From Candidatus Giovannonibacteria bacterium (GTDB taxonomy: Bacteria > Patescibacteriota > Minisyncoccia > JACPKW01 > UBA11713), in NCBI GenBank assembly GCA_016186825.1, contig JACPKW010000007.1, positions 1 through 55,735 on the forward strand: 55,735 bases of DNA. Reading direction: 5' to 3'. Below the pieces are notes generated by a model. That model searched no databases and was not told the DNA's origin. It worked only from the letters and a program-made list of their open reading frames with translations. The position numbers and the translations under genes were made by a program. Shown here one piece after another: positions 48,465 to 55,735 of the stretch (positions are counted from its first letter, which is position 1; each line of letters starts with the position of its first letter).

Positions 48465-49401
48465 AAAAACTAGAATCGTTTTTTTTGGAACTTCAGATAC
48501 GCCTGTATTTTCATCTCTTCCTTTTCTCGAGGCTCTTTTTAAAGCTGGCTATAATATTGTGAAAGTTGTAACATTGTCGCCAAAACCATCCGGCAGGAAA
48601 AAAGAGTTGATCCCGTCTCCGGTTAAAGCCAAAGCGCTCGAACTTGGCTTGGATGTAATTGAGGCTGCGAGGCTTAAAGATATAAAAGAAAATATTTCTG
48701 AATCAGAACCGGACGTTGGAGTTATTGCCGCTTTCGGTAGAATTATTCCTAAAGATATCTTGAACATTCCAAAGAAGGGATTAATTAACGTTCATCCCTC
48801 TCTCCTTCCGCGCTGGCGTGGACCTGCTCCAATTCAATATACGTTGATGGCTGGTGACAAAGTTACGGGGGTTACGATTCATGTTACGGCTGATAAAGTC
48901 GATGCGGGAAATATTATAGCCAAAAAAGAAATTGCAATTTCCGATGGCGAGGATTATATAAAATTAAAAAAAAGACTGGAGATTTTAGGTGTGGAAACTT
49001 TACTGGAATGCTTACCCGACTATCTCGAGAAAAAAATTACTCCGCAGGCGCAAAACGAGGCGGCTGCGACTTACTCAAAATTTATTAAAACCGAAGATGC
49101 CAAGATCGACTTCTCCAAACCGGTAGAAACTATTTATAATCAGATCCGCGCTTTAAATCCGGATCCTGGCACTTTCGCTTTTTATAACTCAAAAAGGATT
49201 ATTATTTCCAAAGCTTTCATGGAAAAGCGCGATCATAATTTCGAATTTGGCTCGATTAGCACGGAAGGAAATGTTCTCAAGATTGCGACTTTGGGCGGCT
49301 TTATTATTCCGGAGTTGATCAAATTTGAAGGAAGAAAAGAAATATATTCTAAAGCTTTCTTATTAGGCCACTCTGATATAGTCGGTAAAGTATTGAAATA
49401 G
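48454..49401 (+). CDS. fmt: Methionyl-tRNA formyltransferase
   Basis: Formylates Met-tRNAi using 10-formyl-THF. N-terminal Rossmann domain with IVFFGTSDTPVFSSLPFLEAL, the catalytic Asn/His in LINVHPSLLPRWRGPAPIQY and Asp in TADKVDAGNII, and the C-terminal OB-like domain (about 210-315). The SLLPRWRGPAPIQ loop is intact. 315 residues, normal. It ends just before the RAYT locus, and repeat copies begin one base after its stop. Confidence 0.95.
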   Translation: MENKKTRIVFFGTSDTPVFSSLPFLEALFKAGYNIVKVVTLSPKPSGRKKELIPSPVKAKALELGLDVIEAARLKDIKENISESEPDVGVIAAFGRIIPKDILNIPKKGLINVHPSLLPRWRGPAPIQYTLMAGDKVTGVTIHVTADKVDAGNIIAKKEIAISDGEDYIKLKKRLEILGVETLLECLPDYLEKKITPQAQNEAAATYSKFIKTEDAKIDFSKPVETIYNQIRALNPDPGTFAFYNSKRIIISKAFMEKRDHNFEFGSISTEGNVLKIATLGGFIIPELIKFEGRKEIYSKAFLLGHSDIVGKVLK

Positions 49402-49402
49402 T

Positions 49403-49442
49403 TTTTCATAATGTCCAACCTCTTTTCATAATGTCCAACCTC
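49403..49442. repeat. Perfect tandem 20-bp duplication at the RAYT left edge
   Basis: TTTTCATAATGTCCAACCTC occupies 49403-49422 and is repeated without a gap at 49423-49442. The second copy supplies the left half of the palindrome 49428-49458. The first copy starts one base after the fmt stop codon. Confidence 0.97.
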
Positions 49443-49458
49443 TGATGTTTGACATTAT
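49428..49458. repeat. REP-like palindrome upstream of RAYT
   Basis: A 31-base imperfect palindrome centred on T49443: arms ATAATGTC (49428-49435) and GACATTAT (49451-49458) are perfect; inner arms CAACCTC and GATGTTT match with two mismatches. It shares the CTCTGATGTTTGACA core with copies at 50179 and 50223 and lies 26 bases before the transposase ATG. Confidence 0.85.
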
Positions 49459-49483
49459 ATGGCCATTTGGGAATAATTAATTT

Positions 49484-50155
49484 ATGAAGCGTGGCAAGTT
49501 CGGATCAGATCAATATTTTCATATATATAATCGAGGAGTTGAAAAGAGAACGATTTTCAACACAGACGATGATCGCTACCGATTTATGCTGTTATTGATA
49601 TTAATGCAGGCTGATGTGCCGTGTCCTCAAATTGGGCGTCTGCTACCCTCTGTCAAACATCAGATGTTTGACAATGAGATATTCCCCCAAATCATAAATA
49701 AGAGGAGTGTCGAGCTCATTAGCTTTTGTTTGATGCCGAACCATTATCATTTGATTATAAGAGAATTGGCTGAAAATGGCATTTCAAAGTTTATGCAGCG
49801 ACTCTCTGACTCATATACAAAATATTTTAATATTAAATATGACCGTTCAGGGCATTTATTTGGAAGTAAATTTCAGGCCATTAATATTGATAGGAACGAA
49901 TACCTTAATTATTTGTCAGCTTATATACACTTAAATCCTAGAGAACTGAAAGATTATTATCATAAGGAAGTGCGGTACAAATGGTCAAGTTTTCAGGATT
50001 TTGTTTTCGAAAACAGGTGGGGTGCTTTTTTGAACCCATCAATAATATTAGATCAATTCGATGACGGGAATGAATATAAAATTTTTGTTGGGGAAACGCC
50101 AATTAAGGAAATCGCTTCAGAAGTTGAATCGCAATATTTGATCGATTCTTCATGA
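49484..50155 (+). CDS. REP-associated tyrosine transposase (RAYT, Y1 HUH family)
   Basis: Single-strand DNA transposase of the IS200-like Y1 superfamily. The HUH motif is in FCLMPNHYHLIIREL; the catalytic Tyr is in YLSAYIHLNPREL; the start YFHIYNRGVEKRTIFNTDDDRYRF is typical of RAYT. 223 residues. Between the first helix and the HUH motif is a longer linker that contains a 23-base REP palindrome in frame (SVKHQMFDNE). REP-like palindromes also lie just upstream and downstream. RAYT proteins bind and cleave REP hairpins; they are usually single copy and domesticated. AT-rich compared with fmt. Confidence 0.9.
   Translation: MKRGKFGSDQYFHIYNRGVEKRTIFNTDDDRYRFMLLLILMQADVPCPQIGRLLPSVKHQMFDNEIFPQIINKRSVELISFCLMPNHYHLIIRELAENGISKFMQRLSDSYTKYFNIKYDRSGHLFGSKFQAINIDRNEYLNYLSAYIHLNPRELKDYYHKEVRYKWSSFQDFVFENRWGAFLNPSIILDQFDDGNEYKIFVGETPIKEIASEVESQYLIDSS
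49651..49673. repeat. REP palindrome inside the RAYT coding sequence
   Basis: A perfect 23-base palindrome: TGTCAAACATC (49651-49661), centre A49662, GATGTTTGACA (49663-49673). It is translated in frame as part of SVKHQMFDN. The left arm is identical to the left arm of 50223-50245; the right arm is identical to the right arm of 50179-50201. Confidence 0.95.
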
Positions 50156-50178
50156 AGATGCTTTATTAGACTGCTAAT

Positions 50179-50207
50179 TGTCAAACCTCTGATGTTTGAC
50201 ATTTTTT
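50179..50207. repeat. REP palindrome downstream of RAYT, also a terminator
   Basis: TGTCAAACCTC, centre T50190, GATGTTTGACA (23 bases, one mismatch pair), followed by seven T on the plus strand (through 50208). It can end the transposase transcript 24 bases after its stop. It is the exact reverse complement of 50223-50245. Confidence 0.9.
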
Positions 50208-50222
50208 TATAAAACACACTTA

Positions 50223-50245
50223 TGTCAAACATCAGAGGTTTGACA
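50223..50245. repeat. Second downstream REP palindrome, inverted mate
   Basis: TGTCAAACATC, centre A50234, GAGGTTTGACA. It is the exact reverse complement of 50179-50201, with 21 bases between the two, so the pair forms a BIME-like doublet that can fold either as two small hairpins or one large one. It lies 17 bases after the stop of the convergent LamG gene and could end its transcript. Confidence 0.95.
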
Positions 50246-50262
50246 GAGAGGTTTTTACCTTT

Positions 50263-52986
50263 TTATTTTCCCATTTGATAGAGGCGTTTGATTTCGTCGG
50301 CCAAAAGAGCTCTATTATATATCCTTACATCGTCGATGGAGCCGTTCATTATTGACCCAAAACTGCTTGATTGCCCATCCCAGAATGCTCCTATGGTCGT
50401 CTTGGGTGTACTTGCGCTTGAATAATCGATCGTTTCTGTCGTTATCGTTCCAGATGCTGCCTCTGTGCCGTTTACAAAGATTTTGAGTGTGGCGCCAATC
50501 TTAGTTGCGGCAACATGATACCAAGTATCGGCGGAGTAAGTGGTTGTCGTGTCCACCTCGCCACCGGCCCATAAATTAGGATCACGTGCAACAAAATGCG
50601 TGAGGTGCCCCGTATTGTCGAACCGTAAATAAGCGCCCGCTATATCGGCCGTGCCACCTTCTGTCTGCAAGCCCACAACCATTTGATACGCGTTTGTTAC
50701 ATTTAATTTCACCCAAGCAGACATAGTATACGTCTGCAAAGCAAAATTTGAGTTGTTGCCAATTAGAACTAAATCATCCGTCCCGTCAAACGAGAGAGCT
50801 TGGCCGAGTTTGCCTATTACCTGCGCGGAAGACGTCGCCATGTTTTTCAGTTTTCCAGTGTTGCCGTTTCCAGAGCGATCCATTGCGAAATAATTATTCG
50901 GGCTTTTTGAAATATCTCCCCCATCCATAGTCCAATGCCCCACGAGGCCGTTGGAAAGCGTTCCTGTGCTTAAAGGACTATTTACTTTCAAGGTCGTGCC
51001 GATTTTGTAGAGCCTCTTAATCTCCTCCCCGCTCAAGGCTCTGTTATATATCCGGACATCGTCAATGGAGCCGCCAAAATAACCTGAACTTATGCGTCCG
51101 ATATTAACCGCGCTTGCATTCAATGCTGTGTCGGTTGAAACAACTACTAAATGCCAATTTGTGTCATTAATGGATGAATTCTGAATGCCGTCAACATAAA
51201 CTGTCGCACTTGGAGAGTAAGTTATTTCAACGTAAGGTTCACTTCCAGATGTTGTCCTCACATGAAAATAATCTTGGTGGTATGAACCATCAACTTCATC
51301 ACTCAATCTAACTAAAACATTTACATGTCTATTTACATTATCAATCGCATCTTTCACAATGTTAGTTATAGTAGTGCCTACCCAAGTTCCATCCACTCCA
51401 GGCAGTGGGTTATAAGAACCCCCAGAAGGATTAGAAGTTACGTAACTTCCCGCTAAGTTGTTCCAGGTCGCAGTGCTTTCTCCCCAAGAGTCACTAGTAA
51501 GTTTGTAAATTTGCATCGTCATATTGTAGCCAGCAACGTTATTTGGAGCATTTTCTCTCATGTATAACGTTGCACTGCTTATGCTGCTAGAGGTGTCGGT
51601 AAAATCTGAAATATCAAAATACAAAGCGTCTCGCTGGGCATAACCCGAGGCCCCATTATTTAAAAGGTAAATATTCCCTGCGTAGTTGGTATCAGGTTGG
51701 TTCTGATATAGCATCGTGTTTTTGCCTGCGATTTTCGTATATGTTGACGAATCAGTAAAATTATTTGCAGTAATCGTTCCATTTGATAATGTAATATTTG
51801 CGGTTCCGTTTAAATCCATAATATTACCGGCATTTGTGCTTGTGGCGGCTTTTACCCAGAATGCAACTGTTTTGACACTTGAGGAGACATTCCCAGCATT
51901 CACATAATCATCCGTCCCGTCAAACGAGAGGGCTTGGCCGATTTTTCCTGCCAGTCTCGCAGAACTGGTTGCCATGTTTTTAAGCTTCCCGTTATTCGCG
52001 TTGCCTGAATTATCCAACGCAAAAACATTGTTCGGGCTCTGGGACATGTCTTTTCCATCAAAGCTCCATGATCCGACTAGGCCGTTCTGTAGGCTGTTTG
52101 AATAAATAGGGGTGTTAATTTTCGCCGTCGCTCCGATTTTGTAGAGCCTCTTAATCTCCTCCCCGCTCAAGGCTCTGTTATATATCCGTACATCGTCGAT
52201 GGAGCCGTTCACATAGCCGTATCCTCCGCCATTGGAGCGGCCAATGTTCACAGTCGATGCGGTGTTGCGCATTGTAACAAACACGCCACCTTGACTGTTA
52301 GTGTTATCAGTTTGTATCCCGTCTACGTATATTTTTACTCCACTCGAAGATGTGCCCCCGTCATATGTCATTACTATATGATGCCAAGTATTAAGGCTCG
52401 GGATTGGGGCATTTCGTCCGATGTAACTTCCTCCTGCATTATCATAGATAAGTCCAGCTACGACGCCCGTGCCGTGCATGTTGAGTGTCCATTCGAACGG
52501 ACTCTGATATTTGTCAATAAGTGAAGGGTGATTGGCTACAGACCGCACGTTAGCCCACAACGATACCGTCATTCCTGAACCACCGGCAGGAAAAGTGAAA
52601 GAATCTTGGTCGGCGATACCAACATAATCATCCGTCCCGTCAAACGAGAGGGCTTGGCCGATTTTGCCTTGAGTGTGAACACTTGAGGTAGCGGTGTTTT
52701 TTAATTTTCCATTATTACTATTACCGGAACGATCAAGTGCGAAAACGTTGTTTGGACTGACTGACATATCTTGATCATCGAATGACCACTGACCGACTAG
52801 GCCATTATTAAGGCCGATATATAATGGACGGTTGATGATGGTGGAAGCATGCACATTGGAGATTGGGAGAAATAAATAGAAATTTATAGAAATCAGAAAA
52901 CTAGCAGGAATTATAAATAGATATCTATAGAATTTCTGTAACCGTTTAGTAATACTATTTTTAAATTTTATACTGTCATTTTCCAT
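50263..52986 (-). CDS. Secreted triple-LamG protein with an inserted DNRLRE-like domain
   Basis: 907 residues from ATG 52986; ATG 53010 adds eight residues encoded by the CTAACGGG element. A hydrophobic signal segment (YLFIIPASFLISINFYLFLPIS) follows a basic start. Three concanavalin A-like modules (about 59-282, 294-662, 670-907) each begin NGLVGxWxFD, contain GKxGQALSFDGTDDYV, and end GSIDDVRIYNRAL...EIKRLY. Module 2 is interrupted at about 410-589 by a domain with TxYxxxxxDTNYAGN, RDALYFDISDF and ATWNNLAGSY, typical of DNRLRE repeats. No anchor or enzyme motif. Likely a carbohydrate-binding adhesin or surface protein. Confidence 0.85.
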   Translation of the reverse strand: MENDSIKFKNSITKRLQKFYRYLFIIPASFLISINFYLFLPISNVHASTIINRPLYIGLNNGLVGQWSFDDQDMSVSPNNVFALDRSGNSNNGKLKNTATSSVHTQGKIGQALSFDGTDDYVGIADQDSFTFPAGGSGMTVSLWANVRSVANHPSLIDKYQSPFEWTLNMHGTGVVAGLIYDNAGGSYIGRNAPIPSLNTWHHIVMTYDGGTSSSGVKIYVDGIQTDNTNSQGGVFVTMRNTASTVNIGRSNGGGYGYVNGSIDDVRIYNRALSGEEIKRLYKIGATAKINTPIYSNSLQNGLVGSWSFDGKDMSQSPNNVFALDNSGNANNGKLKNMATSSARLAGKIGQALSFDGTDDYVNAGNVSSSVKTVAFWVKAATSTNAGNIMDLNGTANITLSNGTITANNFTDSSTYTKIAGKNTMLYQNQPDTNYAGNIYLLNNGASGYAQRDALYFDISDFTDTSSSISSATLYMRENAPNNVAGYNMTMQIYKLTSDSWGESTATWNNLAGSYVTSNPSGGSYNPLPGVDGTWVGTTITNIVKDAIDNVNRHVNVLVRLSDEVDGSYHQDYFHVRTTSGSEPYVEITYSPSATVYVDGIQNSSINDTNWHLVVVSTDTALNASAVNIGRISSGYFGGSIDDVRIYNRALSGEEIKRLYKIGTTLKVNSPLSTGTLSNGLVGHWTMDGGDISKSPNNYFAMDRSGNGNTGKLKNMATSSAQVIGKLGQALSFDGTDDLVLIGNNSNFALQTYTMSAWVKLNVTNAYQMVVGLQTEGGTADIAGAYLRFDNTGHLTHFVARDPNLWAGGEVDTTTTYSADTWYHVAATKIGATLKIFVNGTEAASGTITTETIDYSSASTPKTTIGAFWDGQSSSFGSIMNGSIDDVRIYNRALLADEIKRLYQMGK
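50999..52188. repeat. 56-bp identical direct repeat between LamG modules
   Basis: Bases 50999-51054 and 52133-52188 are identical over 56 positions (encoding the end of two LamG modules, RIYNRALSGEEIKRLYKIG). A second class, the stretch encoding GQALSFDGTDDYV (plus-strand core CGTCCCGTCAAACGAGAG), recurs at about 50780, 51912, 52632, 54317 and 55003, with a variant near 53612 (CCCGTCAAACGAGAGGGC). Confidence 0.9.
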
Positions 52987-52991
52987 TTTGA

Positions 52992-53100
52992 CCCCGTTAG
53001 AAATAGGCATAAATTTTTACGACCCGTTTTTATTTATTAATTTTATATATATTATATTTGGAATCATGTTGATTTTCTAACGGGGTTGATTTTCTAACGG
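52992..53100. repeat. CTAACGGGG inverted and direct repeats before the LamG gene
   Basis: CCCCGTTAGAAA (52992-53003) is the exact inverse of TTTCTAACGGGG (53074-53085). TTGATTTTCTAACGG occurs at 53069-53083 and again at 53086-53100. The first element is six bases upstream of the ATG at 52986; the last copy overlaps the TAG stop (53094-53096) of the next LamG gene. The 70 bases between are very AT-rich. Confidence 0.9.
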
Positions 53101-55286
53101 CCTAAATTATATAATCTTTTAATTTCGTCTGCTGGCAGCGCACGATTGTAAATTCTTACATCGTCGATTTTTCCCAGCATAGGATTAGGATAGGTTGTAT
53201 TTAAATAGCCGATTCTATAATTTTGCGTGCCTGAAGAAATCGAATTAAACCATTTTCCAGCGTTCGATCCGGCTACTACAGTTGATGACTGTAAGACCCC
53301 ATCTATATAAAACTTCCATATAGAACCGTCGCTGGTAAGTGACACGTAATACCAAATTCCTGGCGATAATATTTTGTCCACCTGTACATTATCATTGAAA
53401 TCAGGATCATCATAAGCTTGAACGTAAAGTTTCCCGGTATTTCCGGCCTGAACATTAACGCCAAATGCGAAAATTTTATTGTCATCACCAGAAGTTGTAG
53501 AAATTAAAATTTCTCTATAATCCGCGTTTGTGGTCGGTTTAATCCATGCAGTAATTGTGCCATTTGTGTCAGTGTCGCGTATGTCATTTCCTATATCGAC
53601 ATAGTCGTTATTCCCGTCAAACGAGAGGGCTTTGCCCATTTTTCCCGTTGGGCCGTCCACCCAGGAGGCGAATTTGTCCATTCCAGTGAGCGTTCCCGTA
53701 TTATTATTTCCTGATAAGTCGAATGCTTTCAGTCCTTCAGAGCCAACGTCAAAATTCCAATAGCCGACAAGGCCTTGGTTTATTGGAACAGAAAATTTCG
53801 ATTTCTGCGTTTTATATAATCTTTCAATCTCGCTCGCCGAAAGTGCTCTATTATATATCCTTACATCGTCAATGGAGCCGGGGAAAGGCAGCATGCTAGT
53901 AGAATAACTGCGGCGACCAATATTCAAATTAGCAGCAGTCGCTTGCATAGTTTGTGGAAAATCAGCAGCAGAAATTGCGGCGTCGTATGTGGCGTTTTTA
54001 TCAATTGCATTAACATAAATTTCAAATTTGTTTCCAATTCGTTGCCCCAGAATGTGTTGCCACACGTTCGCTTGCACAGCAGCAGTCGCCTTGTAAACGG
54101 TATTTTGAGCGGCAGGGTTATCTGGCCCATAAAATAACTGCATATAACTGTCGCCATTGCTAGCTATACTGAAAGTGAGCTGCCTCCCATTCACGTCGTC
54201 GTCTTTTCCAATAATAAATCCCGTTGTTGCTAGTGTAGGTTTTATCCATGCAGAAAAAGCATAATTACCTGAACCAAAATCTACAACCGAGGTGTCACCC
54301 AAATCCACATAATCATCCGTCCCGTCAAACGAGAGGGCTTGGCCGCGGCCGGTTGGGCCATCAACCCACGCAGTCGCGGTGTTCATGCTTGTAAGCGTCC
54401 CAGTGTTTGCGTTGCCAGAGCGGTCATATGCTTTATCTCTCCCCTTTCCTGTATTGAAATCCCAATAGCCGACAAGGCCGTGTCCTAAACTATTTTGATT
54501 TGAAGCAACTTTCGATTTTGTAGTTTTATATAATCTCTCAACTTCTCTTTCCGAAAGCACTCTATTATATATCCTTACATCGTCAATGGAGCCGGAAGCC
54601 ACTTGGATAAACGCTTCGCTGTCATAAGAATAACCTCCGATATATAGACCAAAGTCAGAGGCACCGGAGCCATTGCTGTTTGCGGTTGTAGTTATTAATG
54701 CGCCATCTGTAAATCTTCGTACATTAGTGCCGTCCCAAGAAAAGACCATGTGATACCAGGTATTGGCGATTGGTGAAAATGACCCCATGTCTGTTGCTAG
54801 GTTGTTTAGATGAAAATAAAGTTTGCCATCAGTATAATGATAACCGCCGTATAAAGCGGTCGAAACCGCTGAGCTTGACTTACTAATCAAGCCTTTATAG
54901 ACTCCTGGGGCGCCTGAATAATCCGGTCGCCACCAAAATGAAATTGTTCCAGTGGTTAAATTGTCTAAAGATGCATTGTCAGCTATTCTCACATAATCAT
55001 CCGTCCCGTCAAACGAGAGAGCTTGGCCACGGCCGGTTGGGCCGTCCACCCAAGCAATCGCAGTGTTCATACCTGTAAGGGTTCCCGTATTATTGTTGCC
55101 AGAGCGATCATAAGTTTTGTTTGTATTAACGCCGGTTTCCATGTCCCAGTAGCCAACAAGGCCGACGTTGAGAGGAGGACGGAGGATAGTTGCTGCCCTG
55201 GCATTGCTCTGCCAAAGAAAAAAGAAAAGTGCGGCAACTAAAATTTTCAATTTCCAATTTTCAATTTTCAGTGAATTTACAAACAT
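53094..55286 (-). CDS. Secreted triple-LamG protein
   Basis: 730 residues. Signal peptide LKILVAALFFFLWQSNARAA follows a short start whose DNA (AAAATTGGAAATTGAAAATT type) is low complexity. Three LamG modules (about 40-252, 265-490, 500-730) with GLVGYWDxxTG, DRSGNxNTGTLT, GRGQALSFDGTDDYV and SIDDVRIYNR. It is a paralogue of the adjacent 907-residue protein but lacks the inserted domain; modules share near-identical DNA tracts. No membrane anchor at the C-terminus. Likely exported and glycan-binding. Its TAG stop sits in a CTAACGG repeat. The intergenic 52987-53093 separates the two in a possible operon. Confidence 0.85.
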   Translation of the reverse strand: MFVNSLKIENWKLKILVAALFFFLWQSNARAATILRPPLNVGLVGYWDMETGVNTNKTYDRSGNNNTGTLTGMNTAIAWVDGPTGRGQALSFDGTDDYVRIADNASLDNLTTGTISFWWRPDYSGAPGVYKGLISKSSSAVSTALYGGYHYTDGKLYFHLNNLATDMGSFSPIANTWYHMVFSWDGTNVRRFTDGALITTTANSNGSGASDFGLYIGGYSYDSEAFIQVASGSIDDVRIYNRVLSEREVERLYKTTKSKVASNQNSLGHGLVGYWDFNTGKGRDKAYDRSGNANTGTLTSMNTATAWVDGPTGRGQALSFDGTDDYVDLGDTSVVDFGSGNYAFSAWIKPTLATTGFIIGKDDDVNGRQLTFSIASNGDSYMQLFYGPDNPAAQNTVYKATAAVQANVWQHILGQRIGNKFEIYVNAIDKNATYDAAISAADFPQTMQATAANLNIGRRSYSTSMLPFPGSIDDVRIYNRALSASEIERLYKTQKSKFSVPINQGLVGYWNFDVGSEGLKAFDLSGNNNTGTLTGMDKFASWVDGPTGKMGKALSFDGNNDYVDIGNDIRDTDTNGTITAWIKPTTNADYREILISTTSGDDNKIFAFGVNVQAGNTGKLYVQAYDDPDFNDNVQVDKILSPGIWYYVSLTSDGSIWKFYIDGVLQSSTVVAGSNAGKWFNSISSGTQNYRIGYLNTTYPNPMLGKIDDVRIYNRALPADEIKRLYNLGR

Positions 55287-55298
55287 AAAAAGTAATTT

Positions 55299-55670
55299 TC
55301 AAACATGATTTCTCGCTGACGAAGCGATTTTTTGGAATATTAAAGTTAATTCTTGGCATTCTTGCCATAATTTATTGATATCAATATTTTTATCGGGCAC
55401 ACAGATAATAAGCATACGCAGCCAATGCTTAGTTTCTTGGGCTTCTTTTTTACATATAAATATTTTGTTGATGAAATCTTTTTTAGAACTTGCGCCGTTT
55501 GCTTCCATGTAATTTGCACCGATACTTGTAGCAGATCTGATTAACTGGTTAATGATCGGCTTAGCGATTGAATCTTGTCTCATATTTTTGCACAACTGAA
55601 TAACATTCTCACCGAATTTCGCAGTTCGCTCTTCAAGGTCATATTTATTGTTGTTTGAAAATTCTGTCAT
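55299..55670 (-). CDS. Four-helix-bundle protein (S23/IVP family)
   Basis: 123 residues, all helical, with the family pattern: DLEERTAKFGENVIQLCKNM, IAKPIINQLIRSATSIGANYMEANGA, SKKDFINKIFICKKEAQETKHWLRML. This family (PF05635) was first seen in intervening sequences of 23S rRNA genes and is abundant in CPR genomes outside rRNA; its function is unknown. No rRNA is in this window. It lies 12 bases upstream of the LamG gene on the same strand. The flank 55671-55735 is AT-rich (AAAATTGAAAATT) with nothing else recognisable. Confidence 0.9.
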   Translation of the reverse strand: MTEFSNNNKYDLEERTAKFGENVIQLCKNMRQDSIAKPIINQLIRSATSIGANYMEANGASSKKDFINKIFICKKEAQETKHWLRMLIICVPDKNIDINKLWQECQELTLIFQKIASSARNHV

Positions 55671-55735
55671 TAAAATTTATTGAAAATTAGAAATTGTAAA
55701 ATTGAAAATTATTGTATTCGTATTGTTTCCATCAC

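Noticed and set aside
50179-50245. CRISPR array
   Set aside because: Only two repeat copies, inverted to each other, each internally palindromic and without cas genes: REP doublet rather than CRISPR. No other regular repeat-spacer pattern was found in the window.
52291-52524. Plus-strand frame inside the LamG gene
   Set aside because: Shadow frame of a highly repetitive gene; no start signal and no recognisable protein features. The same applies to the other antisense frames across cysS, murA, gltX and lysS.
55299-55670. Evidence for a nearby 23S rRNA intervening sequence
   Set aside because: The four-helix-bundle family is linked to such insertions, but no rRNA sequence is present in the flanks.

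Overview
The window reads as chromosomal DNA of a small-genome bacterium of the Candidate Phyla Radiation (Patescibacteria), most likely a Parcubacteria-type lineage. The grounds are family knowledge and gene content: tightly packed genes with 1-26 base overlaps, a short prolyl-tRNA synthetase without the usual editing insertion, a PriA homologue that has lost its ATPase motifs, a membrane-anchored Ada-type zinc domain, PEGA and LamG surface proteins, a four-helix-bundle protein, and bL9 present. TGA is used as a stop (for example at the ends of mreC and the second mreB), so this is not the recoded SR1/Gracilibacteria code. No phylogenetic test could be run.

Layout, left to right. 1-7400 (+): end of a zinc-ribbon protein, then frr, rseP, proS, mreB, mreC, mreD-like and mrdA, packed like one operon. 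7400-9500 (+): a consensus promoter, greA, lysS and a terminator. 9500-14600 (+): first part of the division/cell-wall cluster, with mraZ (behind DnaA-box and MraZ-box-like repeats), rsmH, ftsL-like, ftsI and murF. 14600-18860 (+): small units with their own promoters and terminators: an SPW-repeat miniprotein, a tRNA-Glu inside a perfect inverted repeat with a tRNA 3' half next to it, a Nudix hydrolase, a 3-methyladenine glycosylase, rmuC, a small cationic membrane protein, rplU and a HAD phosphatase. 18860-24015 (-): recR, an M15-like exported protein, dnaB, cysS and corA. 24030-27060 (+): ctpA, rplI and an orphan DNA methyltransferase. 27085-30065: rpmA, an Ada-type zinc protein, a RecB-like nuclease and a Xer recombinase.

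30070-39234 (-) is a long peptidoglycan operon: mraY, a D-aminoacylase-like amidohydrolase, murD, ftsW, murG, gltX, an EnvC/M23 factor and a small membrane protein. 39265-45872 holds a BNR-repeat protein, holB, a second mreB and murA on the minus strand, a PEGA protein on the plus strand, and murC on the minus strand. 45943-49401 (+): priA-like, def and fmt. The right end (49400-55735) is accessory DNA: a REP-associated tyrosine transposase (RAYT) surrounded by its palindromes and carrying one inside its own coding sequence, two large secreted LamG-repeat proteins, and a four-helix-bundle protein.

Together the genes encode almost a full pathway for peptidoglycan precursors (murA, murC, murD, murF, mraY, murG), rod-shape and septal synthesis (two MreB, MreC, MreD, PBP2, FtsW, FtsL, PBP3), hydrolase activation, and scattered translation and replication functions. 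The observations that most merit follow-up are the RAYT/REP locus, a CTAACGGG element next to three start codons that can form hairpins there, the nested tRNA-Glu locus, apparent leaderless promoters, a DNRLRE-like domain inserted in a LamG fold, and the MurA cysteine-to-aspartate change.
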